64,000 nucleotides of DNA from Bacteroidia bacterium (GTDB lineage: Bacteria > Bacteroidota > Bacteroidia > Flavobacteriales > Flavobacteriaceae). Numbering within the stretch: the first letter of the stretch is position 1; every line of letters starts with the position of its first letter. Position numbers and translations under genes: made by a program. Below the pieces are notes generated by a model. It had not been told where the DNA came from. It did not search any database and saw only the letters and a program-made list of their open reading frames with translations. Of the stretch, positions 17,624 to 26,910 are shown piece by piece. The stretch spans positions 62,001-126,000 of the forward strand of contig JAUIDI010000003.1 of the NCBI GenBank assembly GCA_030428705.1. The letters run 5' to 3'.

Positions 17624-19288
17624 TCAATAAAGCTCCTTGTAATACTGTTTGGCCATTCTTCTACTAGTAAAATTGGGTACCACATCCTTTATGGCGTTAA
17701 AAACAACTTGATGCCACTTTTCAGGATTTTTGTAAAACATGGGAAGTACCTGCTCTTCCAAAATGTCGTACAAGTTCTGGCAATCTATTCGATCTTGCTC
17801 GAATTCCGGCAATCGATAATCGATTTCGGGAAGTACGAAGCAATTCTTTCCATGTTCGGCGAATTCGGGCATCCAGCCATCGTTTGTCGATAGGTTTACC
17901 GATCCGTTCATAGCGGCCGTCATACCACTTGTGCCAGAAGCCTCATGGGTAATTCTAGGGGTGTTGAGCCAAACGTCGGAGCCCGTTTTAAGTTTTCTCG
18001 ACAATTCTATTTCATAGCCGGTCAGTACCGCGAGATTGGGAATATGTTTGGTTTCCTTTACTAACTTATTAAAGATGTCGATAGCATAATAGTCCATCGG
18101 ATAGGGCTTTCCGGCCCATATTATCTGAACAGGGAATTTTTTGTTCGTAATCAATTTTTCAAATCGCTGGAGGTCATAGAAGAGAAGGTCAGCCCTTTTA
18201 TAGCCGGCAAAACGTCTGGCCCATACAAGCGTAGCCACTTTGGGGTCGAATACTTTACCCGTTTGCTGCAATACTTCTTCGAACAAAGTACTTTTGAGCT
18301 CATGCTTTCTTTTTTTGAACGCTTTTGAATCTTTGCCTTTCCAGGCCTTACCTATTTCGGGGTCTTGCCAAAATTTTTGGTTTTGAGCATTGGTAATGGG
18401 AATGATTTCGCTGGTGTTTTTGAATGATTTCCACATTCGTTTGGAAACCTCGGCGTGCAATTTCGAGACCGCATTTGCCTTTTTCGCCAAGCGTAATGCC
18501 GCTACGGTGTAATTTACGTTATCACCGTTGGTAAATTCTTTTTGAAGTTCTTCATGTGAGAGTTTGCGACCAAAAAAACCGCATTGGTTCAGGTGATACC
18601 CGTTACGCTCTTCATTGCCTCCCTTTTCGGGCGTATGCGTAGTAAAGACTTTCTGAACGTCGAGCCCCTCGTTTTTTAAATGATAGAAGGCTGGCAACCC
18701 ATGGCCTTCGTTAAGGTGGTATACCTCGGCACCACCTAATTTTTCAACGATTTTAGAGCCGCCGACACCCAAAACAATACTTTGGGAGACCCGGGTCACC
18801 TCGTTTGCATCGTAAAGATAATCGGTAATCGTTCGTGAAAGATGATCATTACCTTCAACATCGGTCGTCAATAGATAAATCGGGGCAGACCCGAAGGTTT
18901 CGGGTTTGAGCACAAATGCACGAACCTTAACCGAAGGATTGTCATGGAGCTCAACCTCGACTTCGATACCCGTATCTTCAAGAAAACTATAGTTTTTTTC
19001 GATGAAATCGGTGCGCAAGGTTTGGTCTTGATTTCTTCCTTGGTCGTAATAGCCATATTTCCATAGCATTCCGATTCCGATAAGGTTCTGTTTGAGGTCA
19101 TAGGCCGATCGCATGTGGGAACCCGCTAGAAAACCAAGCCCGCCGGAATAGATTTTCAACCCTTGATGAACGGCGAACTCCATACTAAAATAAGCTGTTC
19201 TTTTATTGTATTCTTTTGCTATTTTATACGGGTGGTGCCAAGTGGCATATTTTTTTGTAACTCCGTTTACGTGCAAAGCTTCGATCAT
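17624..19288 (-). CDS. Alpha-glucan phosphorylase family protein (GT35, TIGR02094-like) lacking the PLP lysine
   Basis: The 554-residue protein has the phosphorylase fold: YFSMEFAVHQ near the N terminus, YHLNEGHG, TTHTPEKGGNE, FAGYKRADLL and IIWAGKPYP. The C-terminal PLP signature reads EASGTSGMTAAMNG, with Thr where classical phosphorylases have the Schiff-base lysine (EASGTxxMK). Family members normally release glucose-1-phosphate from glycogen using the PLP phosphate. Without that lysine the activity is uncertain: it could be a starch/glycogen synthase-like transferase or use another lysine. Length fits the short TIGR02094 clade. It is monocistronic and convergent with the phosphonate locus. 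Confidence 0.82.
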   Translation of the reverse strand: MIEALHVNGVTKKYATWHHPYKIAKEYNKRTAYFSMEFAVHQGLKIYSGGLGFLAGSHMRSAYDLKQNLIGIGMLWKYGYYDQGRNQDQTLRTDFIEKNYSFLEDTGIEVEVELHDNPSVKVRAFVLKPETFGSAPIYLLTTDVEGNDHLSRTITDYLYDANEVTRVSQSIVLGVGGSKIVEKLGGAEVYHLNEGHGLPAFYHLKNEGLDVQKVFTTHTPEKGGNEERNGYHLNQCGFFGRKLSHEELQKEFTNGDNVNYTVAALRLAKKANAVSKLHAEVSKRMWKSFKNTSEIIPITNAQNQKFWQDPEIGKAWKGKDSKAFKKRKHELKSTLFEEVLQQTGKVFDPKVATLVWARRFAGYKRADLLFYDLQRFEKLITNKKFPVQIIWAGKPYPMDYYAIDIFNKLVKETKHIPNLAVLTGYEIELSRKLKTGSDVWLNTPRITHEASGTSGMTAAMNGSVNLSTNDGWMPEFAEHGKNCFVLPEIDYRLPEFEQDRIDCQNLYDILEEQVLPMFYKNPEKWHQVVFNAIKDVVPNFTSRRMAKQYYKELY

Positions 19289-19401
19289 ATTTCAAAATTA
19301 GATGTCGACATGGTTAGTCAAGATGTTAATATTAATACTTCGGTTTTTCATCGTTCTTTTTTTCTAAAATAGTCACTTTCGGATTATTTGAGATACAAGA
19401 T

Positions 19402-21240
19402 CTAAAAAGGCCATATCACTGGTACCAAGAGCATTGTGATAATAAAGAAAATTAACAATAATGGTCCGCCCACTTTTACATAATCCAAAAACATATACCC
19501 TCCGGACCCCATGACCATGGCATTGGTAGTGGTTCCCACGGGGGTCAAAAAGGCTGTTGAGGCACTGATGGCGACCACGATCATGAACGGCTCAGGCGAC
19601 ACCCCTAATGAAATGGCAGATAAAAAGGCAATAGGGGCCATGAGTACCGCAGTTGCCGAATTATTTATCGTCTGGCTAAAAATGGTCGTGGCAAAAAAGA
19701 TACCTGCTAAAAGCAGTAAAGGGCTGACAGATCCCAAGTGGTTTACCAGCCCGTTGGCGACCATCTCGGCAGTACCCGTTTTTTGGAGTGCCAGCCCCAT
19801 GGGTATCATTGCCGCGATCATCACGACACTGGTCCAGCTTATACCTTTGTATGCTTTTGAAATGGGTACACAACGTGTAAGCAGTATGATGCCCGCACAT
19901 ATCAAGGCGGCTATAGCCCCTGGGAGTATGTCCAAAACAAAGAGCGTTATCATGAGTATCAGCGTCGCTAATGAAACATAAGATTTGATGGTCAGTTCGT
20001 CAATGTCTTTGGCCATTGCTTCCGGACTGCCTGAAATGACCAGATTGTCATAGACATTCTTAAGCGAATCGATGTTCTTCCAGGAGCCACGAATAATAAA
20101 TGCATCACCGGCCTTGATGGTAATATTTTTTCCATGGAGTGGTTTTCCGTCCCTCGATGCGCCCAACAATTGTATATTCGATTTTTTTAAATATTTCCCT
20201 AAGGGAATGGTGCGCCCCACAAAGAAAGAAGTCGGTGTGACCAGCATTTCGACCATACCGACTTCTTGGTTGATCAGTTCTTTTTTCAACTCCGATTTTT
20301 CAAAGGCTTTTGGTATGACGGCGAGTTTGAAATGCAAGATCAAGCGGTCAACATCTTGGGCCATTCCCTTGACTGTAATAATATCATGATATCGCATTTC
20401 CGTTTCGGGTTTGGGAAATTCGACGAAAGCCGGAGTGCCTTTTAAAACATTCGGATGCCTTCGCCTTAAACGTACGATAGAGACGTTATATTCCTTTTCG
20501 AAATCCCAGTCCTGTATTTTGGTATCGATCAATTGCGACATCGAACGGATACGTAGTCGGTACATATTGTCGCCGATGCTGTAGTTGGCGATCCATTTGT
20601 GTACCTCGGAATCAATATTTACGGGGCGATCCTGCGTTTTGTGTTTGGGCAATAACTTGTAGCCGAGATACCTGAAATAAAGAATGGCGACCAACATTAG
20701 CGGAAGCCCTATCAGCCCGAACTCAAAAAAGGAAAAGCCTTCGAGACCCTTTTCCGCCAATGTATTGCTCACGATAATGTTGGGCGGTGTGCCCGTCAAT
20801 GTCAAAAGCCCCCCGGTATTGGACCCGAATGCCACCGGCATCAATAACTTGGATGGCAAAGTACCTGCTTTCCAGGCCGCTGATACGGTTACGGGAAGCA
20901 ATGCGGCCACGGTACCGGTATTACTGACAAATCCCGATAGAATTCCTGATCCCAATGTTACAATGATCAAAAGTTTGGGCACACTTTTTTCGGCCCATGC
21001 CACAAACTTCTTTCCCGCCAAGGCCGTCCATCCTGTTCTTGCCAGTCCTTCGCCGATAATAAAAAGCGCGGCTATCATGATAACTGTAGGGTTACTAAAA
21101 CCACTCAATGTTTCCGATAGGTCGAGTATGCCTATGAGATATAGTGCCAACATTGACATAAGAGCAATAACGTCGGGGGGGTACTTTCCCCAAACAAAGA
21201 GGGTTATGGTAATAGATAAAACAATTAACAGGCCGATCAT
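19402..21240 (-). CDS. SLC13/DASS-family sodium:anion permease with two RCK_C domains
   Basis: The 612-residue polytopic protein has an N-terminal half of about six helices with the family motif NTGTVAALLPV (about 105-115) and GGLLTLTGTPPNIIVSNTLA, and a C-terminal repeat with SQTINNSATAVLMAP and FLTPVGTTTNAMV. A soluble middle region (about 210-400) contains two TrkA/RCK C-terminal domains. Such proteins import sulfate, dicarboxylates or related anions with sodium. The duplicated, inverted hairpin motifs are intact. It stands alone on the minus strand; I see nothing that fixes the substrate. Confidence 0.88.
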   Translation of the reverse strand: MIGLLIVLSITITLFVWGKYPPDVIALMSMLALYLIGILDLSETLSGFSNPTVIMIAALFIIGEGLARTGWTALAGKKFVAWAEKSVPKLLIIVTLGSGILSGFVSNTGTVAALLPVTVSAAWKAGTLPSKLLMPVAFGSNTGGLLTLTGTPPNIIVSNTLAEKGLEGFSFFEFGLIGLPLMLVAILYFRYLGYKLLPKHKTQDRPVNIDSEVHKWIANYSIGDNMYRLRIRSMSQLIDTKIQDWDFEKEYNVSIVRLRRRHPNVLKGTPAFVEFPKPETEMRYHDIITVKGMAQDVDRLILHFKLAVIPKAFEKSELKKELINQEVGMVEMLVTPTSFFVGRTIPLGKYLKKSNIQLLGASRDGKPLHGKNITIKAGDAFIIRGSWKNIDSLKNVYDNLVISGSPEAMAKDIDELTIKSYVSLATLILMITLFVLDILPGAIAALICAGIILLTRCVPISKAYKGISWTSVVMIAAMIPMGLALQKTGTAEMVANGLVNHLGSVSPLLLLAGIFFATTIFSQTINNSATAVLMAPIAFLSAISLGVSPEPFMIVVAISASTAFLTPVGTTTNAMVMGSGGYMFLDYVKVGGPLLLIFFIITMLLVPVIWPF

Positions 21241-21502
21241 TGGCTATATCAAAGGGTTTGGAAAACCAAAGGATGTCGATTGACCAAGACATTCGTTCAT
21301 AATGATTCCCACGTGAGTTCTACCGACAAAAATAGATTAACCACTTCGGGAAAGCCATTATAGAACTCATATTTTAACGTTAGGATTACATATTTGGGAA
21401 AGAAATAAAATGTAGCCCGATGGATTGTTAAATCTAGGTTATTTATCGGTTAATTTTGTGACTTATCAAACGGGATGACTTGTGAAAATGGCCTTTGTAA
21501 TA

Positions 21503-21907
21503 TCATTCCAGTTTTGGTTTACCACGATTCGCCTTTTTCTGGGCAGCCTTCTTCTTACTTTTTAGCCTTTTTTCGATCGACAATTTGGTAGGTCTGGTCT
21601 TGTGTCTTTTTTTAGGAATTTTCAAAACGCTTTCCAAAATATCGAACAGTCGCTTAATGACCAGTTCTTTGTTCTTGTGTTGACTGCGACTTTCGTCACA
21701 TTGCAAAAGAAGTATGTTTTCTTTGGTCAGACGATTACCCAGTTTTAGAAGTATACGGCTTTTTTCGCCTGTGGTGAGGGCATCTGAATTGTCGATATCA
21801 AAGGCCAGCTCGATTTTCGTGGATACTTTGTTGACATGCTGTCCGCCTGCACCACCGCTGCGCACGGCTTTAAACAAAAGTTCTTGAAGTACTTGTTCTT
21901 TATTCAA
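21503..21907 (-). CDS. arfB: Peptidyl-tRNA hydrolase ArfB / YaeJ-type ribosome rescue factor
   Basis: This 134-residue protein consists of the class I release-factor catalytic domain with the GGQ motif at residues 21-23 (SGGAGGQHVNK) and a basic C-terminal tail (about 105-134, KSKKKAAQKKANRGK) that in ArfB enters the empty mRNA channel of stalled ribosomes. It lacks stop-codon recognition domains, as expected. The start is a TTG at 21907: no ATG occurs before the GGQ motif and the N-terminal residues match the family start. It follows the ABC ATPase gene by 6 bp and is probably co-transcribed. Confidence 0.9.
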   Translation of the reverse strand: MNKEQVLQELLFKAVRSGGAGGQHVNKVSTKIELAFDIDNSDALTTGEKSRILLKLGNRLTKENILLLQCDESRSQHKNKELVIKRLFDILESVLKIPKKRHKTRPTKLSIEKRLKSKKKAAQKKANRGKPKLE

Positions 21908-21913
21908 ACCGGA

Positions 21914-22888
21914 CTAAATATTCAACCGTTGATTGATGACTTCGATTGCAATATTAAGAAAAACGGTTTTACCTTCTTCAATGGTTTGGTGATGGTTGAA
22001 ATAGATGTTCTGCCCCTCATAAGTACCCACGATCATGTAATGGCCACCCATATAATAAGAACCTTTGACAACGACTTCCAGACCTGATTTTTCCGAGACT
22101 TTGAACTCATGGGCATAGACTATTATACGGCGTTTGGTATCCGCATAGGTCTTGACGATATTGATGGGTATTCTGTTGGCTTCCCCGAACAAAGAAGCTA
22201 TGTAAAGGTCCTTGGGATGTTCGAACAGATTTTTGGGAGTGTCTTTTGCGATGATCTTTGTATCCTTTAAGACAATTACCCGATCCGCGAACGGAAGCAT
22301 ATCGTTATGGTCATGGGTTGCGGTCAGCACCGTAATGCCCTTGTTTTTAAGATATTCAAAGAGGTTTCGGCGCAAACTGTTCTTCCTGAAATTATCGATA
22401 TGGCTAAAAGGTTCATCGAGCAACAAGATTTCGGGTTTCTGCGCCAAGACCCTTGCAAGTGCGACCCTTTGCTGCTGCCCACCACTGAGGTTCTTCACCT
22501 TGGTTTTGGCGAATCGTGTCATTTCGATCATTTCCAAAAGTTCGGCCGTGCGCTCTTTTAGAAACTCGGGCTCCAAGACCGAAAGATGCTCGCTGATGTT
22601 TTCATACACTGTGGTGAACGGCATCAAATCAAAATCTTGGGCCAAATATTTCATGTAGGCCTCACCGGGCACCAAATTGTACAGCGGTCCCAGTATCTGG
22701 TTTTCGTCCCAATAAACCTCACCGATTTTAATGTGCAAGAGACCATATATAATTTTGAGGAGTGTACTTTTACCGCAACCACTCTCCCCGATTATCGACA
22801 CATGCTCGCCTTTGGCCACCTTTAGGTTGATGTCGTCCAAAACAGGGACTTTATCATAGGCAAACGAAACATGATCGACTTGAAGCAT
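21914..22888 (-). CDS. ABC transporter ATP-binding protein (FbpC/PotA-like, orphan)
   Basis: The 324-residue ATPase has Walker A GESGCGKST (34-42), signature LSGGQQQR, Walker B ILLLDEPFSHID and the His switch TATHDH. A C-terminal extension of about 100 residues resembles the TOBE-like domain of importer ATPases such as FbpC. No permease or binding protein is adjacent, so its partner is elsewhere or it is not an importer component. It is co-directional with arfB. Confidence 0.88.
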   Translation of the reverse strand: MLQVDHVSFAYDKVPVLDDINLKVAKGEHVSIIGESGCGKSTLLKIIYGLLHIKIGEVYWDENQILGPLYNLVPGEAYMKYLAQDFDLMPFTTVYENISEHLSVLEPEFLKERTAELLEMIEMTRFAKTKVKNLSGGQQQRVALARVLAQKPEILLLDEPFSHIDNFRKNSLRRNLFEYLKNKGITVLTATHDHNDMLPFADRVIVLKDTKIIAKDTPKNLFEHPKDLYIASLFGEANRIPINIVKTYADTKRRIIVYAHEFKVSEKSGLEVVVKGSYYMGGHYMIVGTYEGQNIYFNHHQTIEEGKTVFLNIAIEVINQRLNI

Positions 22889-22913
22889 GGTTAATAATGT
22901 TCTTGGGGGAAAT

Positions 22914-22945
22914 AAAAAAATCCGTTTCCAATAGAAACGGATTTT
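22914..22945 (-). terminator. Intrinsic terminator of the prolyl oligopeptidase gene
   Basis: The stem AAAATCCGTTTC (22917-22928) pairs with GAAACGGATTTT (22934-22945) around CAATA. Read on the minus strand it is followed by a run of T. It sits 19 bp after the prolyl oligopeptidase stop codon. Confidence 0.85.
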
Positions 22946-22963
22946 GGTTAAAAATATTGACGG

Positions 22964-25120
22964 TCAATCCTTAAATTCTTTCAATACCGCTTTGTTCGGT
23001 AACTCTTGATATCCCATATTATAGAACGTAAAGCCGAAAATATCGGCATACTCTTCGATAATCTTGCTGGTGGGTTTTCCGGCGCCATGGCCCGCATTGG
23101 TCTCGATTCGGATCAATGTGGGGTTGTTTCCGGCTTGTTTCTCTTGAAGTTCGGCGGCGAACTTGAAACTGTGGGCCGGCACAACACGGTCATCGTGGTC
23201 ACCGGTAGTTACCAAGGTTGCCGGATACTCCGTTCCGGCCTTCACATTATGGACGGGCGAATAGCCTTTGAGATATTCGAACATTTCTTTGCTCCCTTCG
23301 GCCGTTCCGTAGTCATAGGCCCAACCCGCACCTGCGGTGAACGTATGATAGCGTAGCATATCCATGACACCTACGGCCGGTAGTGCAACTTTCATTAAAT
23401 CTGGGCGTTGGGTCATGGTCGCGCCGACCAAGAGACCACCATTACTACCCCCTCTAATGGCCAAATAATCCGATGAGGTATAGTTTTCTTTGATAAGGTA
23501 CTCACCTGCAGCGATAAAGTCGTCGAAAACGTTCTGTTTTTTAGTCTTGATGCCCGCTTCGTGCCATTTTTTTCCATACTCACCGCCCCCCCGCAGGTTC
23601 GGCACGGCATAGATTCCGCCTTGCTCCATCCAAACAGCATTGGCAATACTGAAAGACGGGGTCAGGCTAATATTGAAGCCCCCATACCCATAAAGGATTG
23701 TCGGATTCTTGCCATTTCGCTCCAATCCCTTTTTGTGGGTTATGATCATGGGGATTTTTGTTCCGTCCTTTGAATTATAAAATACTTGATGCGATTCATA
23801 GTCATCGGGATTAAAATCGATGTCGGGCTTCCAATATTGTTCGTATTCCCCGGTTTCGACATTGTACCTGTAAGAGGATCCCGGAGTGTTGTAGTTTGTG
23901 AACGAAAAATAAAATTCCTTTTCTTCCTTTTTGCCACCAAAACTATTGGCACTGCCTACTCCGGGGAGTTTGACCTCCCTGACCAAATTTCCGTCGTAAT
24001 CGTATTGAAGTACTTTTGAAATCGCGTCGACCATATATTCGGCGAAAAAATAGCCACCCCCCGTATTCGGGGAAAGTACATTTTCGGTCTCGGGTATAAA
24101 ATCGACCCAATTTTCAGGGCCCGGATTCGAGGCATCGACAGTTACAACTTTTTTATTAGGGGCCTCCATATTTGTGACAATGTAGAGTTTTGAACCCGCG
24201 TTGTCGATGACATAGCTATCCGAATCGGTGTGGTCAAGAACAGTGACCAGTTTAGAATTGGGATTGCTCAGGTCTTTGATAAAAAGCTTATTGCCCGAAG
24301 TGGAAGTCGAAGCCGTAAGTACCAAATAGCTTTGATCGTCGGTTAAATAGGCTCCGACGTATCTGTGTTTTTCGCTAGGGACGGCTCCGTAAATTACAAC
24401 ATCCTCTTTTTGTGGTGTGCCGATCTTATGGTAATATACCTTATGCTGGTCCGTTTTGGCCGATAGCTCACTGCCTTCCGGTTTATCGTAACTCGAATAA
24501 TAAAAACCTTCGTTACCTTTCCAGGAAAGACCACTGAATTTGATATCGACCAAGGTATCCTCGATAATTTCCTTGGTCTCCGCGTTGCGTACAATGGCCT
24601 TGCGCCAATCGCTTCCACCTTCTGAGATTAAATACGCGGCCAAAGAACCGTCTTTGGTAAAACTGAGTCCTGCCAAAGAGGTCGTGCCATCTTCAGAAAA
24701 TGTATTGGGATCCAGAAAAACCTCAGGCTCATCACTGCCTTTTTGTCGATAGACCACATATTGGTTCTGTAGACCATCGTTCTTATAGAAATAAGTATAA
24801 TCACCTTCTTTGAAAGGAGCGCCCAGTTTTTCATAGTTCCATAATTTTTCAAGACGGTTCTTCAGGTCTTTACGAAAAGGGATATGCTCCAAATACCCGA
24901 AAGTGGCTTCGTTCTGCTTTTTTACCCAAGCTTCGGTTTCGGTACTGCGATCGTCTTCCAACCAACGGTACGGATCTTTGACTTCGGTTCCAAAATAGGT
25001 CGCTACTGAATCAGCTTTGGCAGTTATGGGGTAGTTCACGGTCAAGGGTTCTTTTTTAGTTTCGGACTTACAAGAAAATACAAGAAGGGCAATTGCAGAA
25101 AACAGTAGTGTTTTTTTCAT
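22964..25120 (-). CDS. Prolyl oligopeptidase family serine peptidase (S9A) lipoprotein
   Basis: The 718-residue protein has a lipoprotein signal (lipobox LVFSC, Cys17). An N-terminal beta-propeller follows, starting with the family block [13 protein letters not shown], then a C-terminal alpha/beta-hydrolase domain with catalytic Ser in GGSNGGLL, Asp in DHDDRVVP and His in [10 protein letters not shown]9A enzymes cleave after proline in short peptides; this one is predicted to be anchored in the envelope. Full length for the family and monocistronic, with its own terminator. Confidence 0.95.
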   Translation of the reverse strand: MKKTLLFSAIALLVFSCKSETKKEPLTVNYPITAKADSVATYFGTEVKDPYRWLEDDRSTETEAWVKKQNEATFGYLEHIPFRKDLKNRLEKLWNYEKLGAPFKEGDYTYFYKNDGLQNQYVVYRQKGSDEPEVFLDPNTFSEDGTTSLAGLSFTKDGSLAAYLISEGGSDWRKAIVRNAETKEIIEDTLVDIKFSGLSWKGNEGFYYSSYDKPEGSELSAKTDQHKVYYHKIGTPQKEDVVIYGAVPSEKHRYVGAYLTDDQSYLVLTASTSTSGNKLFIKDLSNPNSKLVTVLDHTDSDSYVIDNAGSKLYIVTNMEAPNKKVVTVDASNPGPENWVDFIPETENVLSPNTGGGYFFAEYMVDAISKVLQYDYDGNLVREVKLPGVGSANSFGGKKEEKEFYFSFTNYNTPGSSYRYNVETGEYEQYWKPDIDFNPDDYESHQVFYNSKDGTKIPMIITHKKGLERNGKNPTILYGYGGFNISLTPSFSIANAVWMEQGGIYAVPNLRGGGEYGKKWHEAGIKTKKQNVFDDFIAAGEYLIKENYTSSDYLAIRGGSNGGLLVGATMTQRPDLMKVALPAVGVMDMLRYHTFTAGAGWAYDYGTAEGSKEMFEYLKGYSPVHNVKAGTEYPATLVTTGDHDDRVVPAHSFKFAAELQEKQAGNNPTLIRIETNAGHGAGKPTSKIIEEYADIFGFTFYNMGYQELPNKAVLKEFKD

Positions 25121-25153
25121 TTTGAACTAGCTTTGGTCGGCACTAAAAATACC

Positions 25154-25192
25154 ATAAAAAAACCTTCAAAACATATTCGTTTTGAAGGTTTT
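25154..25192 (-). terminator. Intrinsic terminator of asd
   Basis: A 14-bp perfect stem pairs 25159-25172 with 25179-25192 (AAAACCTTCAAAAC and complement) around ATATTC. On the minus strand a T run follows. It lies just after the asd stop codon. Confidence 0.85.
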
Positions 25193-25212
25193 AACATTTC
25201 GTACGCCGACAT

Positions 25213-26202
25213 TTATACCAGCTTCTTTTCTACCAAATATTCGGCGATTTGAACAGCGTTCGTTGCGGCACCTTTTCTAAGATTGTCAGATACAATCCAC
25301 ATATTCAAAGTGTTTCGCTGGGTTTCATCCCTTCGGATCCGACCGACGAAAACATCATCCTTATCGTGTGCATAGATAGGCATAGGATAGGTGTTCGTGT
25401 CAGGATTGTCCTGTACCGTAACGCCGGGAGTTTCGCTTAACAGCCTTCGTACCTCGTTCAGTTCAAAGTCATTTTCAAAAGCTACGTTGACCGATTCTGA
25501 ATGTCCGCCTGCGGTGGGTATGCGAACGGCGGTCGCGGTAACCGAAAATGTGCGGTCGTCCAATATTTTTTGTGGTTCCCGGGCCAATTTCATTTCTTCT
25601 TTGGTATACCCGTTTTCAAGGAAAACATCACAGTGGGGCAATGCATTTCGTCCAATGGGATATGGATAGGCCATTTCGCCTTGAATACCGGCGATTTCGT
25701 TTTCCAATTGTTGTACCGCCTTTACTCCCGTGCCTGAAACAGACTGGTACGTCGAGACCACTACCCGTTTCATTTTGTATTTTTTATGCAATGGCGCCAA
25801 GGCCATGACCATCTGTATCGTTGAACAGTTAGGGTTGGCAATGATCTTGTCTTCGACCGTTAGTTCATGCGCATTGATTTCAGGTACTATCAATTTTTTT
25901 GTGGGATCCATACGCCATGCCGAAGAGTTATCTACCACCGTTGTACCGACCTCGGCGAATTTCGGTGCCCATTGAAGAGAAGTATCGCCTCCGGCGGAAA
26001 AAATGGCAATATCGGGACAGGCCTCAACGGCCTCGGCCAGCCTGATAACCTCATATTCCTCACCTTTGTATGATAACTTTTTGCCTACCGATCGTTCGGA
26101 AGCGACCAATAGCAGTTCGGTAATCGGAAAATTACGCTCGGCTAATACTTTTAACATTACTTCGCCCACCATTCCGGTGGCGCCAACTACAGCTACTTTC
26201 AT
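25213..26202 (-). CDS. asd: Aspartate-semialdehyde dehydrogenase
   Basis: The 329-residue enzyme has the NADP-binding motif GATGMVG (residues 8-14), the catalytic cysteine in ANPNCSTIQ and the C-terminal half with VRIPTAGGHSESVN. It reduces aspartyl phosphate to aspartate semialdehyde in the lysine, threonine, methionine and diaminopimelate branch. Length and motifs are typical. It has its own promoter (26223-26253) and terminator. Confidence 0.97.
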   Translation of the reverse strand: MKVAVVGATGMVGEVMLKVLAERNFPITELLLVASERSVGKKLSYKGEEYEVIRLAEAVEACPDIAIFSAGGDTSLQWAPKFAEVGTTVVDNSSAWRMDPTKKLIVPEINAHELTVEDKIIANPNCSTIQMVMALAPLHKKYKMKRVVVSTYQSVSGTGVKAVQQLENEIAGIQGEMAYPYPIGRNALPHCDVFLENGYTKEEMKLAREPQKILDDRTFSVTATAVRIPTAGGHSESVNVAFENDFELNEVRRLLSETPGVTVQDNPDTNTYPMPIYAHDKDDVFVGRIRRDETQRNTLNMWIVSDNLRKGAATNAVQIAEYLVEKKLV

Positions 26203-26222
26203 AATCGAATAAATTTGAAGGG

Positions 26223-26253
26223 CAAAGGTACTTCAAGAGATTACGGTGCACAA
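26223..26253 (-). promoter_or_regulatory. Bacteroidota-type promoter of asd
   Basis: On the minus strand TTG (26253-26251), a 20-nt spacer and TACCTTTG (26230-26223) match the -33 / -7 consensus TTG ... TAnnTTTG of the Bacteroidota primary sigma factor. The asd start codon is 20 bp downstream. Confidence 0.7.
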
Positions 26254-26335
26254 GAGCAAAAGAAAGAAATTATAAAAATATAACAAAAAGTTATAAAAAT
26301 AACATTTATGATTATTACGATATTCAGCAAAAGAG

Positions 26336-26357
26336 AACCCTGCCATTTGGCAGGGTT
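26336..26357. terminator. GC-rich terminator hairpin between mscL and asd
   Basis: AACCCTGCC (26336-26344) pairs with GGCAGGGTT (26349-26357) around ATTT. T-rich sequence flanks it on both strands (TTTTGTTTG on plus). It lies 60 bp beyond the mscL stop and probably ends that transcript. A weaker stem CCTTGAT / ATCAAGG lies at about 26381-26403. Confidence 0.65.
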
Positions 26358-26417
26358 TTGTTTGTTCCAGTGTAGCGGTATTCCTTGATGGTCAATTATC
26401 AAGGAGTATTTCGTCCA

Positions 26418-26819
26418 TTACTTTTTTAACGCATCGCGGATTTCGGTTAGCAACTCTTCCGTAGTCGGCCCAGCCGGTGCTTCTGGAGCTGGAGGAGTTT
26501 TGATTTTGTTATAGGCTTTCACGATTATGAACATGACCCAACCTACAATCAACAAGTTGACGAGGGTGTTTACCCAAGCCCCCCAGCGTATGGCATTTTC
26601 GGGAACATAACCTTCGGCACCTTCAGTACCTACCGCCTCGGTGAGGACAACTTTTAAATTGGAAAAATCCACGCCACCCGCAAAATGTCCGACGATGGGC
26701 ATTATAATATCGGTAACAAATCCGTTAACGACCAAGCCTACGGCTCCGGCCATAATCACGGCGACAGCAAACTCGATAACGTTGCCGGTCATAATGAAAT
26801 TCTTGAATTCTTTTAACAT
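26418..26819 (-). CDS. mscL: Large-conductance mechanosensitive channel
   Basis: The 133-residue protein starts MLKEFKNFIMTGN and has two transmembrane helices: VIEFAVAVIMAGAVGLVVNGFV (about 14-35) and a second about residues 84-105 ending VMFIIVKAYN. A C-terminal amphipathic helix follows. It is the pentameric tension-gated channel that relieves hypo-osmotic shock. The N-terminal helix and glycine-rich pore helix are conserved and the length is normal. Confidence 0.95.
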   Translation of the reverse strand: MLKEFKNFIMTGNVIEFAVAVIMAGAVGLVVNGFVTDIIMPIVGHFAGGVDFSNLKVVLTEAVGTEGAEGYVPENAIRWGAWVNTLVNLLIVGWVMFIIVKAYNKIKTPPAPEAPAGPTTEELLTEIRDALKK

Positions 26820-26910
26820 GATTTAGTGTTTTTAACGGTTAATTATTTTTGTGAACTGCAATGTAGTGAAAAAAGAAATCCACGACAATATCCCAAAAAG
26901 CGAATGCTGA

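Noticed and set aside
20684-21283. 199-codon frame antisense to the SLC13 permease
   Set aside because: It mirrors the Gly/Pro-rich membrane gene; no independent signal.
21426-21502. Plus-strand promoter-like TAATTTTG near 21454
   Set aside because: The TTG is 23 nt away and no plus-strand gene or structured RNA follows, so it is probably chance.
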